Numbered from the stretch's first letter, positions 53,981 through 63,976 are shown. The stretch: DNA of 64,000 bases from Helicobacter colisuis (GCF_023646285.1 NZ_JAMOKX010000006.1:51007-115006), one strand, 5' to 3'. Translations and numbers: made by a program. Notes: generated by a model from the sequence alone, not told the origin.

Positions 53981-54183
53981 TAAAAAACTTCTTCTCTCAT
54001 TTGGGGTTGTTTGCCATCTTTGTAGATGAGATTATCCGGGCAGGTCTCCACATAATTCCCTTGTGAATCATAATAATAGCCCTTTTCATCCCAATAAGAA
54101 TTAGAATATCCACATTCATTACGATAAAGACAACCACTTAAAAAAGCGGAAATAATTAGGCTTTGAAGTATCAAAAGTTTCAT
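53980..54183 (-). CDS. Small lipoprotein
   Basis: A 67-residue lipoprotein: signal segment MKLLILQSLIISAF, lipobox FLSGC with Cys18, then a tyrosine-rich mature part (GYSNSYWDEKGYYYDSQGN) and two more cysteines (ECGYS, ETCPD) that may pair. Residue +2 is Leu, so outer-membrane sorting is expected. The family is not recognised; short Tyr/Asp/Gly-rich lipoproteins of this sort are common in Helicobacter. A good AAAGGAGT ribosome-binding site precedes the ATG. Confidence 0.8.
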   Translation of the reverse strand: MKLLILQSLIISAFLSGCLYRNECGYSNSYWDEKGYYYDSQGNYVETCPDNLIYKDGKQPQMREEVF

Positions 54184-54198
54184 TTTTACTCCTTTGTT

Positions 54199-55224
54199 TT
54201 AGATTCTAGCAAATAAGATTCCCAGAAATCTCTCTCCAAGGATTTCTGGATCTATGAGTGTGCGGATTTTTGGGGAGAGGCGCATAAAAGATTCTAAACC
54301 AAAGTTTTGAATATACCACTCGCCAACTTGATCTAATCCCATATCCACAAGGATTTTATTTTGTCTGCCAAAGAAAATTTCCTTTGCGCCTATTTTTGAA
54401 AAAAGTATTTTAAGGTAAGAAAAATTAACTTCATAAGTCAAATCACTTTTTCCAAAAGATTCTAAAAGATGGGCTTGATAGGCTTTTGAAGTGGGATTTG
54501 AGAAGAAATTATCTGTGGTGTGGTTATGATAAAGTCGCAGTGAAAAAGCATTGCGTGGGTGGAGATTCCCATAATCAAAAGTTAAAAATGCAAAAGATTT
54601 TGCACATAAGCTAAGTGAGTCTATAAATTCAGGCAATTTGGGTGGAATCTCACCGATTTCTATATTCATTATTTGAGCGGTTTGTAAAATAATTTCTGGG
54701 GCGGGTTTGAAAATGAGTGAATTATTTTGTATGTATGCCATTTCGCCCTTAAAAAATAGCTCACAAGCAAAAGAATCAAAAAGTTCATTGCTTACAAAAA
54801 AGATAAAGTCATAACCACACTCTTTTAATTCTTGCAAAGAATTAAAAGTGATTAGGGGAGTATTTTGGGATTTTGCAAAGGTTGATTTTTGAGTATTTTG
54901 GAGATTTTTAAGTGGCTCAATTGTGCAAAAATGAAGTTTTTCAAAAAGCGTAAAATGTGCTAGAAAATTTGCAATATCACTAATTAGATACCCCCTATCA
55001 GCACCTATTTCTACAATGGCGATTTTATTAGGCAAGAGTTTAAGCGATTGACTTAGAAAATTTTTAATAAAATTAGCAATGCAATAGCCAAAAAAGAAAC
55101 TCACACTCACGCTAGTGTAAAAATCCCCTTCTTTTCCAACTCTATGGTTTTGATAATAGCCTTTTTCTCCATAAAGCCATTCTTGCATAAATTCTGAAAA
55201 AGACTGGAGATTAGAGGTTTTCAC
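54199..55224 (-). CDS. MidA/NDUFAF7-like SAM-dependent methyltransferase (DUF185)
   Basis: A 341-residue protein of the MidA family, relatives of the human complex I assembly factor NDUFAF7, a protein arginine methyltransferase. The family pattern is SFSEFMQEWLYGEKGYYQ at the start, GKEGDFYTSVSVSFFFG near 30-46, IVEIGADRGYLISDIANFL (SAM loop) near 70, and FFVSNELFDSFACELF near 143. MTFDYG-like FLTFDYGN is near 198. The SAM loop reads GAD-RG rather than GAG-xG. A bacterial role in respiratory complex assembly is possible but untested. GTG start, overlapping the ABC-F gene end by 14 bases. Confidence 0.82.
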   Translation of the reverse strand: MKTSNLQSFSEFMQEWLYGEKGYYQNHRVGKEGDFYTSVSVSFFFGYCIANFIKNFLSQSLKLLPNKIAIVEIGADRGYLISDIANFLAHFTLFEKLHFCTIEPLKNLQNTQKSTFAKSQNTPLITFNSLQELKECGYDFIFFVSNELFDSFACELFFKGEMAYIQNNSLIFKPAPEIILQTAQIMNIEIGEIPPKLPEFIDSLSLCAKSFAFLTFDYGNLHPRNAFSLRLYHNHTTDNFFSNPTSKAYQAHLLESFGKSDLTYEVNFSYLKILFSKIGAKEIFFGRQNKILVDMGLDQVGEWYIQNFGLESFMRLSPKIRTLIDPEILGERFLGILFARI

Positions 55225-57136
55225 GCTGTTCTTCTAATTCAAAATATTGCAAAGTTTTTTCTTCACAAAGGGCTTGTTTGGATTGGAGCTCCAAAGAGAC
55301 TTCTTGGAGTTCAGCTGTGCTTAGAGTATTTGAATAAAGCTTGGATTCAAGCTCTTTAATTTGGCATTCAAGCTCTTCAATTTCTTGGGGCAGAATCTCT
55401 AAAAGGCGCATTTGATGATAAGAAAGCTTTGTCTTTTGTTTTTCGGCTTTAGGCTTATCTTTTGAAACCTGCAAAGAGTTTTCAAAAATTTGATAATCTT
55501 TAAGTTCCTTTTCTATTTCAAGGTATTCGCTAAAGTTTTTGTGGGTTTCTTCAATGTTTCCATTACCTTTAAAAACAAGCAGTTTTTTGGCGATTTTATC
55601 CACAAAATACCGATCGTGGCTCACAAAAATAATCGCTCCATCAAAGCTTTGCAAGTATTCTTCTAAGATGTTAATGGTGGGAATATCCAAATCATTAGTG
55701 GGCTCATCTAAAATCAAGCAATCATATTCCTTGGTAAAAAGCAAGGCTAAGGCAACACGATTTTTCTCTCCACCGCTTAGAGTGCCGATTTTTTTGTCTA
55801 GGAATTCCTTAGGAAAAAGGAAGTTTTTAAGATAGCCAAAGACATGCATATTTTTTCCTTTGACATCGATTCTATCTCCGCCAAAAGGGCAAAAGGTTTC
55901 TAGCAAATCCTTAGAATCATCCAGCATTTCTCTGTGTTGATCAAAATATCCTATTCGCACTTCTCCACATTCTATTTTCCCTTTTTGAGGCTTTAAGCGA
56001 CCTAGCATTAATTTTAAAAGCGTTGATTTACCTGCACCATTTTTGCCTACAATGGCTATTTTATCGCGTTGTAAAATGCGCGTTGAGAAGTCTTTGATGA
56101 GCAGTTTTTTGTCAAGACTAAAGGAAATATTTTGTAAATCAAACAACATTTTTTTGCGATTCACCCCTTCTTCTTGATTGAAATGTTTTTTTTCGCGTTC
56201 TAACTCTAAAGTCATTTTTCGGATAATGGAGGGATTGTTTTTGGCGGTTTGTCGCATTTGCATGATGCGCTCTTTTCTGCCTTCATTGCGTTTAACTCTT
56301 GCCCTCACTCCACGCGCCAACCATTCTTCTTCTGCTTTTAAGTGCTTAAGTAGCGTTTCATGGCTTTTAGCAAGGCTTTTTAGGAGTTCTTCTTTGGCTT
56401 TTAGATAGTCTCCATAACCACCTTTGAAACTTCGAATCTTGCAGTCTTCTACTTCTATAACGCGTGTGGCAATTCTATCAATAAAATACCGATCGTGGCT
56501 AATAAAAATAAGCGTCCATTTTTCTCTTAAGAGTAAATCTTCTAAAAATTCTACCATTTCAACATCAAGATGGTTTGTAGGCTCATCAAGCAGTAAAATA
56601 TCAGGCTTTCTTAGTAGCAAACAAGCTAAAGCCACTCGTTTTTGCTCTCCACCACTTAAGAGATTAGCAAAGTTGTCTTGAAGCTCTTTGAGGGCAAAAG
56701 TTTCTAGAATCTGATTGATTTTATTGTCTAAATCCCAAGCATTGTGATGATCAATAAAATTACTTAAAAGAGAATGTTCTTTGATGAGCGATTCATCATC
56801 GGGGTGATTTTGGAGTTTTTGAGCGATTTCATCTAGCCTTTTTCTAGCCTGTGTGAGCTCTTCTAAAGAATGCAAAATAACTTCCTTGACACTCTGCCCC
56901 TCTTGAAAAACAGGCTTTTGGATTAAATGCTTAATTTCTAAATTGCCTTGGAAGATTCGGCTTCCCTCATCGGCTTCCACTTCCCCACTAAGAATCTTAA
57001 GTAGTGTTGATTTTCCTGCACCATTTTTGCCTACAATAGCCATTCTCTCTCCCTCTTGCACACTAAGGGAAACATCACTCAAAATGGGCTTATAGTCGTA
57101 TTGTTTGGAGATATTTTGTAAAGAAAGATTAGCCAT
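55211..57136 (-). CDS. ABC-F family ATPase (Uup-like)
   Basis: A 641-residue soluble protein with two ATP-binding cassettes and no membrane domain. The first has Walker [15 protein letters not shown] (about 35-48) and [17 protein letters not shown] with [11 protein letters not shown] near 185. The second has [16 protein letters not shown] near 370, [15 protein letters not shown] and [11 protein letters not shown] near 490. The arginine-rich inter-domain linker and the C-terminal coiled coil (about 560-635) are as in Uup. ABC-F proteins act on ribosomes (translation factors or antibiotic resistance). The ATG at 57136 has AAGGAAAAA before it and overlaps lgt by eight bases; the frame is open ten codons further. 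Confidence 0.9.
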   Translation of the reverse strand: MANLSLQNISKQYDYKPILSDVSLSVQEGERMAIVGKNGAGKSTLLKILSGEVEADEGSRIFQGNLEIKHLIQKPVFQEGQSVKEVILHSLEELTQARKRLDEIAQKLQNHPDDESLIKEHSLLSNFIDHHNAWDLDNKINQILETFALKELQDNFANLLSGGEQKRVALACLLLRKPDILLLDEPTNHLDVEMVEFLEDLLLREKWTLIFISHDRYFIDRIATRVIEVEDCKIRSFKGGYGDYLKAKEELLKSLAKSHETLLKHLKAEEEWLARGVRARVKRNEGRKERIMQMRQTAKNNPSIIRKMTLELEREKKHFNQEEGVNRKKMLFDLQNISFSLDKKLLIKDFSTRILQRDKIAIVGKNGAGKSTLLKLMLGRLKPQKGKIECGEVRIGYFDQHREMLDDSKDLLETFCPFGGDRIDVKGKNMHVFGYLKNFLFPKEFLDKKIGTLSGGEKNRVALALLFTKEYDCLILDEPTNDLDIPTINILEEYLQSFDGAIIFVSHDRYFVDKIAKKLLVFKGNGNIEETHKNFSEYLEIEKELKDYQIFENSLQVSKDKPKAEKQKTKLSYHQMRLLEILPQEIEELECQIKELESKLYSNTLSTAELQEVSLELQSKQALCEEKTLQYFELEEQRENL

Positions 57137-57944
57137 TTTTTTCCTTAGGTTTAAAGAGTAGGGCAAAGCAAAAAATACCGATAATTAATGAGAGAAATTG
57201 CCCTTGTGTTAGCCAATTAAAAGCTACAAAGCCAAGCTGTGAATCAGGCTCTCTAAAGAATTCTGCGACAAAGCGCATAAGTGAATAAAGCACGCCATAT
57301 AAGATTCCAATCTGTCCTATAAAACGCGCCTTTTTTCTCCACAAAAAGAGAATTGTAAAAACAACAATACCCTCCAAAAAGGCTTCATAAAGCTGACTTG
57401 GGTGGCGCAAGATTCCATCTACATAAATCCCCAAAGCGCTTGAAGTTTCTCTGCCAATTAGCTCTTGATTAAGAAAGTTTCCGATTCTGCCAAATACATA
57501 GCCTAAAGGAATACTAAGTCCAGCTAAATCCATAAAAAGCCAAAAATTAACTTTTTTAATTCTTGCAAAGATTAAAGAGGCAATTAAAAAGCCAATGACT
57601 GCCCCATGATAGCTCATTCCGCGAATCCCAACAAAATTTCCATCTTTATCTAAGGGATTGAAAATTTGCCAAGGGTGAGTGAGATAATAAGCGCTAAAAG
57701 GATCATAAAAGATAATATATCCAAGTCTAGCGCCTAAAATAACACCAATTTCTACCCATAAAAAATAACTTTCCAAAAGCGCACTTGAAATAGGATAAGA
57801 ATCTTTTTTGGCAATCCATTTTGCCACACCAAGTGCCACAAGCAAAGCTAAAACATACATTATCCCATACCAATGCACACTAATACCAAAAAGATTGAAT
57901 GCAATAGGATTAAAAGCACTATAAATATTATTCCATTTTTCCAT
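57129..57944 (-). CDS. lgt: Prolipoprotein diacylglyceryl transferase
   Basis: Inner-membrane enzyme that attaches diacylglycerol to the lipobox cysteine of prolipoproteins. About 271 residues with seven membrane helices. Family signatures are [17 protein letters not shown] near 24-40, [16 protein letters not shown] near 107-122 containing the essential His, and [20 protein letters not shown] near 148-167 with the essential arginine and asparagine. The ATG at 57944 is preferred over one seven codons upstream since that would extend a basic tail. Both ends overlap their neighbours. Confidence 0.95.
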   Translation of the reverse strand: MEKWNNIYSAFNPIAFNLFGISVHWYGIMYVLALLVALGVAKWIAKKDSYPISSALLESYFLWVEIGVILGARLGYIIFYDPFSAYYLTHPWQIFNPLDKDGNFVGIRGMSYHGAVIGFLIASLIFARIKKVNFWLFMDLAGLSIPLGYVFGRIGNFLNQELIGRETSSALGIYVDGILRHPSQLYEAFLEGIVVFTILFLWRKKARFIGQIGILYGVLYSLMRFVAEFFREPDSQLGFVAFNWLTQGQFLSLIIGIFCFALLFKPKEKNG

Positions 57945-58293
57945 TAATAACCTCAAAAAATTCATGCAACCCTAAGTATAAAAAGCGCTCATACAAAAGA
58001 TCATCAGAAATGTAAAAATGAAATTTAAAGCCATCGTCTTTGGCAAGTTTTAGCCAATATCCTAAAATATAAAGACTAATATCTTTTGCGTGTGGAATGC
58101 CAAAAGAGATTTCATTTATTGGGGCTTTTCGTATTTTTTCTAAGAGCAATTTTATATCTTGATAATCGCTAATATCTTTTAATTTTCCTCGTAAAATATA
58201 AATATCTTCTTGGATTTTTTCAATTCGCAAGTTTAACCTTTCTTGTTGAAAATTGCTAAAAGCGGATTCTAACAAAATAAAAGTAAAATTCAA
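57928..58293 (-). CDS. Hypothetical protein coupled to lgt
   Basis: A 121-residue soluble protein. It starts [20 protein letters not shown], has a charged helical region (about 20-55), then [20 protein letters not shown] and a C-terminal alpha/beta-looking part ([20 protein letters not shown]). No family recognised. The last codons overlap the lgt start by 17 bases. The absence of a signal or membrane helix argues against a direct lipoprotein role. Upstream lies a 196-base divergent region facing pglD. Confidence 0.65.
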   Translation of the reverse strand: MNFTFILLESAFSNFQQERLNLRIEKIQEDIYILRGKLKDISDYQDIKLLLEKIRKAPINEISFGIPHAKDISLYILGYWLKLAKDDGFKFHFYISDDLLYERFLYLGLHEFFEVINGKME

Positions 58294-58489
58294 AAAAGTA
58301 GTTATTTTAGATTCTTAAAAGATGAGTTTTGTTCTTACGACAAAATCGCATAAGAGAGATTATGATAATTATATAAAATTTATAAAGTTTTTTTTGTGAT
58401 TCTTTGGGTAGAATTCTTGTTTTGGAAAATCAAATTGCTATGGCAATATTTTTTAAGGTTTTTAAAAAAAAGAAGCAAAAAGGCTTTGA

Positions 58490-59110
58490 ATGGTGAGATT
58501 TGCAATTGTTGGTGCTGGTGGGCATGGGAGAGTGATTGCTGATATTATTTTGGCATGTGGGGGCGAAATTGCTTTTGTCATTGATGATTCTCCACAAGGC
58601 AAAATTTTGGAAAATAAAAATGCTATCTCCCCTAAAGAATTTTTAATGTTGGGTTTGCAAAAAGAAATTAAGATTACATTAGCTATTGGGAATTGTCAAG
58701 CAAGAAGAGCCTTTTTTGAAGTTTTTAAACAGCAGGGTTTTGAGATTCCAAGCCTTATTCATTCAAGTGCAATTATTTCTAAAAGTGCTAAAATAAGCGA
58801 GGCTTGTGTGGTGATGCCAAATGTAGTGGTGAATGCAGAGAGCACGATAGAAACAGGTGTGATTTTAAACACAGGTTGTGTGGTGGAGCACGATTGTAAG
58901 GTGGGAGAATTTTCTCATCTAGCCCCCAAAAGCGCACTTTGTGGTGGTGTTAGAATCGGAAAAGATTCACATATTGGGGCAGGAAGCGTTGTGATTGAGG
59001 GTAGAAGTGTGGGCGATGGTTGTATGATTGGAGCAGGAAGCGTTGTAATTAATGATATTCAATCCTTTAAAAAGGTTGTAGGAAATCCAGCAAAAAAGGA
59101 GTTACAATGA
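58490..59110 (+). CDS. pglD: UDP-4-amino-sugar N-acetyltransferase PglD
   Basis: Acetylates the C4 amino group of the UDP-sugar made by PglF and PglE to give UDP-diNAc-bacillosamine. The 206 residues show the PglD/NeuD layout: an N-terminal UDP-binding Rossmann-like part with GAGGHGRVIADI (8-19) and VIDDSP near 33, then a left-handed beta helix of hexapeptide repeats (about 90-200). The catalytic histidine is in VVEHDCKVGEFSHLAP near 125. Ribosome-binding site AAAAAGG. Followed with four-base overlap by pglE, the usual partner. Confidence 0.88.
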   Translation: MVRFAIVGAGGHGRVIADIILACGGEIAFVIDDSPQGKILENKNAISPKEFLMLGLQKEIKITLAIGNCQARRAFFEVFKQQGFEIPSLIHSSAIISKSAKISEACVVMPNVVVNAESTIETGVILNTGCVVEHDCKVGEFSHLAPKSALCGGVRIGKDSHIGAGSVVIEGRSVGDGCMIGAGSVVINDIQSFKKVVGNPAKKELQ

Positions 59111-60219
59111 GTTTTAGAATCTTTTTGTCCCCACCACAAATGGGAAAAAATGAGCAAAAGTATGTTGATGAAGCTTTTAAGAGCAATTATATTGCACCAT
59201 TAGGGGAATTTGTCAATTCCTTTGAATTGGCAATGCAAGACTATACTAAAAGTCCTAACACACTCGCGCTTAGTAGTGGCACAGCGGCTTTGCATTTGGC
59301 TTTAAGAGTGGCAGGAATCACTAAAGGTGATTTGGTTTTGGCAAGCACTTTTACTTTTATAGGTTCGATTGTGCCTATTTTGTATCAAGGGGCAACACCG
59401 GTTTTTATTGATAGTGATTCTTCGTGGAATCTCTCCCCTAAACTTCTAAGAGAAGCACTAGAGAGCTTAAAAACAAAGCCAAAAGCCTTGATTTTGACAC
59501 ATCTTTATGGGCAGTGTGCTAAGATTTCTGAAATTGTAGAAATTTGTAAAGAATATGGGGTTTTGTTGATTGAGGATGCCGCGGAATCTTTAGGGGCATT
59601 TTATAAAGGACAACATACTGGAACTTTTGGAAAGTTTGGCGCATTGTCTTTTAATGGTAATAAAATTATTACAACAAGTGGTGGGGGAATGCTGCTAGGC
59701 AAAGATTCAAGCCAAATGCAAAAGGCAAGGTATTATTCCACTCAAGCAAGAGAGAATCTGCCTTATTATGAGCATTTAGACTATGGTTATAATTACCGCC
59801 TTAGCAATATTTGTGCAGCAATTGGCGTAGGACAGCTAGAAGAGATAGAAGACAAGGTTGCAAAAAGGCGAAAAATTTTTGATTGGTATCAAGAAAATCT
59901 CTCTAGTGAATTTGTAGAATTTATGCCTGAGATTCCTGATTCAAGGGGAAATCGTTGGCTAAGCACTTTGAGATTTAAAGAGAAGAAAGTCAATGTAATG
60001 GAACTTGTAGGGATTTTAGCTAACAAAGGCATTGAATCGCGTCCATTGTGGAAGCCTATGCATTTACAGCCTTTATTTAGAGATTCTATAAGTTTTTGTG
60101 ATGGCATTTCTCAAAGTCTCTTTAATAATGGAATTTGTTTGCCTAGCGGTGGAGCCTTAGAGCGCAGAGAGATTGATGAGGTATCGGGCTATATTTTGGA
60201 TTATTTAAAGAGTCTTTAA
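59107..60219 (+). CDS. pglE: UDP-4-keto-sugar aminotransferase PglE
   Basis: PLP-dependent aminotransferase of the DegT/DnrJ/EryC1 family making the 4-amino sugar from the PglF product. The 370 residues include FLSPPQMGKNEQKYVDEAF at the start (PglE-like), LALSSGTAALHLALR near 53-67, LIEDAAESLGAFYKGQHTG near 153 and the Schiff-base lysine in LSFNGNKIITTSGGG near 183. GYNYRLSNICAAIGVGQLE near 223 is family-typical. It lies between pglD (ATGA overlap) and pglF (start immediately after the stop). Confidence 0.92.
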   Translation: MSFRIFLSPPQMGKNEQKYVDEAFKSNYIAPLGEFVNSFELAMQDYTKSPNTLALSSGTAALHLALRVAGITKGDLVLASTFTFIGSIVPILYQGATPVFIDSDSSWNLSPKLLREALESLKTKPKALILTHLYGQCAKISEIVEICKEYGVLLIEDAAESLGAFYKGQHTGTFGKFGALSFNGNKIITTSGGGMLLGKDSSQMQKARYYSTQARENLPYYEHLDYGYNYRLSNICAAIGVGQLEEIEDKVAKRRKIFDWYQENLSSEFVEFMPEIPDSRGNRWLSTLRFKEKKVNVMELVGILANKGIESRPLWKPMHLQPLFRDSISFCDGISQSLFNNGICLPSGGALERREIDEVSGYILDYLKSL

Positions 60220-62028
60220 GTGATAAAGTCTGCTATTTTTCGTCCAAGCAATCTCAAGAGAATCCTATTTTTTTTGGTGATTGATATTATTGTTTCATAT
60301 TTTACTTTGGTTTTATCATATGATTTGCGTTTTAGCTTTCAGGTGCCATTGGAGTTTAACGACGGAGTGATTCTTGCCTTTTTGGCTTTGATTGTCTTAA
60401 AAATTAGTGCTTTGTGGGTTTTTAAAATTTACTTAGTGCCATGGCGATTTTTTGGACTAAGCGAAGCTTTAAAAATTATTTATGCACATATTTTGGCTTA
60501 TGGAATCTTTACGCTTTTATTCTTTTTGGGATTTTTTGATAAATTTCCTTTGAGTGTGGTAGTAATTGACTTTGTAATTTCTGGGATTTTGATTGGAGGG
60601 ATTAGAATCTCTAAACGAATTTATTTGGAGAATTCTCCCAAAAACTCTCCTAAACCTGCTTTGATTTTTGGAGCTAATACACAAGCAGCTACACTCATTA
60701 AAAGTGCCCTTAATAGTGAAATTCCCTTTTATCCCTTGGCGATTATTGATGAAGATAAAAAGGAACAAGGTAATTATATTTCAAATCTCAAAGTCTATCC
60801 TAAAGCAGCCCTAAAAGAACTTTTGGAGAAGCATAAGATTAAAAGTGTGATTCTAACCAAGCCTTATGCTAAGCCACCTTTAGAGAAACTTTTTAATGAA
60901 TTAACACAAATAGGGATTGAAGAGATTAAAATTGCCTCAATGCTCAAAGAAGACAAGCCACTAGAAGATATTTCAATTGAGGATTTACTCTCGCGACCTA
61001 GTAAGGATTTGGATAAAGAAGTCATTGGAGAGTTTATTGCTAATAAAACAATTCTAATTACAGGGGCAGGTGGAAGCATCGGTAGTGAGATTGTGCGGCA
61101 GTGCGTGGAGTTTGGGGCGAAGCGATTAGTTTTGCTAGATCATAGTGAATACAATCTTTATGCAATTACAGAGGAGCTAACAAGAAAAATTTTCTCTAAA
61201 AATGACAAAAAAAATTTATTGCGTGCGGTGATGTTTTCAATCTTGGAAAAAGATCGACTTTTGGAGCTTATGCAAGAAGAAAAGCCTGATATTGTCATGC
61301 ATGCTGCAGCTTATAAGCATGTTCCACTTTGTGAATATAATCAAAAAAGTGCTATTGAAAATAATATTTTAGGGAGTAAAAATGTGATTGATTCTGCTAT
61401 AGAATCAAAAGTCCCTAAAATTGTGATTATCTCCACAGACAAGGCAGTGCGCCCCACAAATGTAATGGGTGCAACCAAGCGAGTGGTTGAGCTATATGCG
61501 CAAAATGTTGATTCAAAACAAAGTGAGATTGTGGCGGTGCGGTTTGGAAATGTGCTTGGAAGTAGCGGTTCAGTGGTACCAAAGTTTAAAGCACAGATTC
61601 AAAGTGGAGGACCAATTACTGTAACTCATCCAGAAATCACGCGATATTTTATGCTTATTCCTGAAGCGTGTCGCCTTGTTTTACAGGCTTCTGCAATTGC
61701 TAGGGGTGGAGAGATTTTTATCTTGGATATGGGAGAGCCTGTTAAAATTGTGGATTTAGCTAAAAATATGCTAAAACTTTATGGCAAAGAAGAGGAAATA
61801 GAGATTATCTTTAGTGGATTGCGACCGGGAGAGAAGCTTTATGAGGAGCTTTTGATTGGTGAGAGTGAGGGTAAGACAAAATACCCTTCAATTCAAGTAG
61901 CTCGCCCTACAAGTTATGATATTAATAAGCTTAATCAAGATATTAGTGAGCTTTTAGAAACACAAGAAGTGATAGCAAAATTAAAAGAAATTGTAGTGGA
62001 GTTTAATCATAATGCACACGGACAATAA
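60220..62028 (+). CDS. pglF: UDP-GlcNAc 4,6-dehydratase PglF
   Basis: Membrane-anchored NAD-dependent dehydratase, first step of bacillosamine synthesis. At 602 residues it has four N-terminal membrane helices (about 12-130), a CoA-binding-like Rossmann domain (PALIFGANTQAATLI near 145) and the catalytic SDR domain. The latter shows ILITGAGGSIGSEIVRQC near 279, HAAAYKHVPLCE near 363, and the TDKAVRPTNVMGATKRVVEL segment near 405. The lysine of MGATKR sits where tyrosine of the classic YxxxK triad is replaced by Met, as known for this dehydratase family. GTG start directly after the pglE stop. Confidence 0.93.
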   Translation: MIKSAIFRPSNLKRILFFLVIDIIVSYFTLVLSYDLRFSFQVPLEFNDGVILAFLALIVLKISALWVFKIYLVPWRFFGLSEALKIIYAHILAYGIFTLLFFLGFFDKFPLSVVVIDFVISGILIGGIRISKRIYLENSPKNSPKPALIFGANTQAATLIKSALNSEIPFYPLAIIDEDKKEQGNYISNLKVYPKAALKELLEKHKIKSVILTKPYAKPPLEKLFNELTQIGIEEIKIASMLKEDKPLEDISIEDLLSRPSKDLDKEVIGEFIANKTILITGAGGSIGSEIVRQCVEFGAKRLVLLDHSEYNLYAITEELTRKIFSKNDKKNLLRAVMFSILEKDRLLELMQEEKPDIVMHAAAYKHVPLCEYNQKSAIENNILGSKNVIDSAIESKVPKIVIISTDKAVRPTNVMGATKRVVELYAQNVDSKQSEIVAVRFGNVLGSSGSVVPKFKAQIQSGGPITVTHPEITRYFMLIPEACRLVLQASAIARGGEIFILDMGEPVKIVDLAKNMLKLYGKEEEIEIIFSGLRPGEKLYEELLIGESEGKTKYPSIQVARPTSYDINKLNQDISELLETQEVIAKLKEIVVEFNHNAHGQ

Positions 62029-63091
62029 GCCAACTCTTGCCTTGGTGGTCTCTTCACTTAGAATGGGTGGGGCTGAGAAAGTGGCGAGTTTTTTAGCAAA
62101 TGCTTTAATTGATTCTTATCGAATTATTTTAATATTGTGGAGCGATAAAGATCACTTTTTTAGCTTAGATGAACGCATAGAAGTGGTGGTGATTGCAACA
62201 AAAATGCGTGGAATGCTTGGGAATATAGAGCGTATTTTTAGGCTTAAGCGTTGTTTTAGGGAGCATAAGGCGGATTTGGTGATTAGTTTTATTCATCAGA
62301 CTAACATTTTGGCGATTTTAGCTGCTAGAGCAAACAAGATTCCAGTGATTGCAACAGAGCATAGTATTTATGCAAGTTTGGATCATCTTAAGATTTGGAA
62401 ATTTTTGCGCCAAAGGGTGTATCCATTAGCAGATCATATCACCACGCTTACTCAAAAAGATTCAAAGCATTATGGATTTTTAAAAAATGTTAGCGTGATG
62501 CCTAATCCAGTTGTTATCCATAAAACTACAGAAGCAGATTGGCAAGATTTTATCGCCCATAAGCCCTATATTTTGAGTGCAGGGCGAATGATAGAAACAA
62601 AGCATTTTGAAGAGTTATTAGAAGTTTTTGGACAATTCTCTAAAAAAAATCCTCAATTTTCACTGCTTTTAGCAGGTGATGGAAAGTGTCGTGATTCTTT
62701 AGAAAAACAAGCCCAGAATCTAGGGGCAAAAATTGTTTTTTTAGGGAAAGTTGAAAATCTTTATAGTGCCTATCAAAATGCAGAATTTTTTGCCTTAACT
62801 AGCCATAGGGAAGGTTTAAGTAATGTTTTAATTGAATCTTTAATGTGTGGAGCGCCTGTGATTAGCTATGATTGCCCTTATGGACCTAGCGAGATTATAA
62901 GTGATGGCAAAAATGGAATCTTAGTTAAAATGGGCGATAAAAATGCCCTATTAAAAAGCTTTGAAGTAATGTTGGCTAAAAGGCAAGAATTTGCCAAAAA
63001 TACGCAAGTGATTTATGAAAAATTTGGAGAAGAAGTAGTTTTAAAAAAGTGGAGAGAGCTTATTGCTCTAACGCTTAATAAAAAGAACTAA
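62012..63091 (+). CDS. GT4-family glycosyltransferase of the pgl-type cluster
   Basis: A 359-residue GT-B fold glycosyltransferase, similar in layout to PglH/PglJ/PglA. The N-terminal acceptor domain has SSLRMGGAEKVASFLANAL at about 14-32 and FIHQTNILAILAARAN near 92. IATEHSIYASLDHLKIWKFL is near 108-127 and MPNPVVI near 165. The donor domain has ILSAGRMIETKHFEELL near 190, LLLAGDGKCRDSLE near 218 and the EX7E-type HREGLSNVLIESLMCGAPVI near 270. It probably adds a HexNAc to a lipid-linked glycan; donor and position cannot be read. It overlaps pglF by 17 bases and the convergent transporter gene by 24. Confidence 0.85.
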   Translation: MHTDNKPTLALVVSSLRMGGAEKVASFLANALIDSYRIILILWSDKDHFFSLDERIEVVVIATKMRGMLGNIERIFRLKRCFREHKADLVISFIHQTNILAILAARANKIPVIATEHSIYASLDHLKIWKFLRQRVYPLADHITTLTQKDSKHYGFLKNVSVMPNPVVIHKTTEADWQDFIAHKPYILSAGRMIETKHFEELLEVFGQFSKKNPQFSLLLAGDGKCRDSLEKQAQNLGAKIVFLGKVENLYSAYQNAEFFALTSHREGLSNVLIESLMCGAPVISYDCPYGPSEIISDGKNGILVKMGDKNALLKSFEVMLAKRQEFAKNTQVIYEKFGEEVVLKKWRELIALTLNKKN

Positions 63092-63943
63092 AGAACCAAA
63101 GAGAATCAAAAACCCTCCAAAATATTGCAACAAGCTAAGATTTTCTCCCAAAAGCCACAAAGAAAGCAAAACCCCCACAAGAGGCTCTATCATACCTAAA
63201 ATCGCTGTTTTAGTTACATTAATTCTTGGCATTCCAAGGAAATATGCTATCATAGGGAAAAGCGTGGAGACAAAGGTAAGTCCAAGAAGAGCAAAGATTC
63301 CAATGGGGTTAAAGCTGTTGAATTGTGGTGGATTTGGAATCATAAAACCAAGAATCATCAAGGCGGCAAAGAGACAAATATAAAAACTGCAAACAACAGA
63401 GGAAAGATTGCTGGTATAGGATTTGCTAAAAACAACATAGAGTCCATAAAATAATGCACCAATAAGCGATAAAATCACACCATAAACGCTAAGCTGGAGA
63501 TCTTTTGGAGGCTGAAGTATGATTGCTAATCCTGCAAAACACAAAAAGAGTGAAAAGAGTGTTTTAGTTTGTAGTTTTTGTCTCAAAAAGATGAGGGCAA
63601 TAAGAGCGACAATAATAGGATAAATATGATAAATAAGCACAGAAAGCGAAGCAGGAATATAGCGCAAAGAATCAAGATAGGCAAAAGACTGAATAATATA
63701 TAAAATGCCGCCAAGGAAGAAAAATTGCAAATATTGCAATTTTGTAAGCTTAAGAGAGATGCGCTTATAAAGCGCCCATAAAAATAACAAAAAGGCGCTA
63801 CAAAGGAAGCGAAAAAATAAAATAAAATCAGTTGAGATTCCATTATTTTGAGATACTACGCTCCACACAGGCATAATCCCATAAGCAATACTCGCACCAA
63901 CAATCCATAAAATACCAATTTGTTCATTACTTAATTTTTGCAT
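63068..63943 (-). CDS. EamA/DMT-family transporter
   Basis: A 291-residue inner-membrane protein with ten predicted helices in two EamA repeats: first repeat about 10-140 (IGILWIVGASIAYGIMPVWS; YIPASLSVLIYHIYPIIVAL), second about 150-290 (VYGVILSLIGALFYGLYVVF; TKTAILGMIEPLVGVLLSL, a DMT signature). Substrates in this superfamily range over amino acids, nucleotide sugars and metabolites; nothing here tells which. Its 3' end overlaps the glycosyltransferase gene by 24 bases. Confidence 0.88.
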   Translation of the reverse strand: MQKLSNEQIGILWIVGASIAYGIMPVWSVVSQNNGISTDFILFFRFLCSAFLLFLWALYKRISLKLTKLQYLQFFFLGGILYIIQSFAYLDSLRYIPASLSVLIYHIYPIIVALIALIFLRQKLQTKTLFSLFLCFAGLAIILQPPKDLQLSVYGVILSLIGALFYGLYVVFSKSYTSNLSSVVCSFYICLFAALMILGFMIPNPPQFNSFNPIGIFALLGLTFVSTLFPMIAYFLGMPRINVTKTAILGMIEPLVGVLLSLWLLGENLSLLQYFGGFLILFGSLVLFIKR

Positions 63944-63970
63944 TAAAGAACTTTTAATTTTAAATGCATT

Positions 63971-63976
63971 ATTGTA
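63971..63976 (-). promoter_or_regulatory. Candidate -10 box of the EamA transporter gene
   Basis: On the minus strand TACAAT lies at 63976-63971, about 28 bases before the ATG at 63943, in very AT-rich sequence at the window edge. Only a single mismatch from TATAAT; no -35 is visible and upstream sequence is cut off. Confidence 0.3.
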
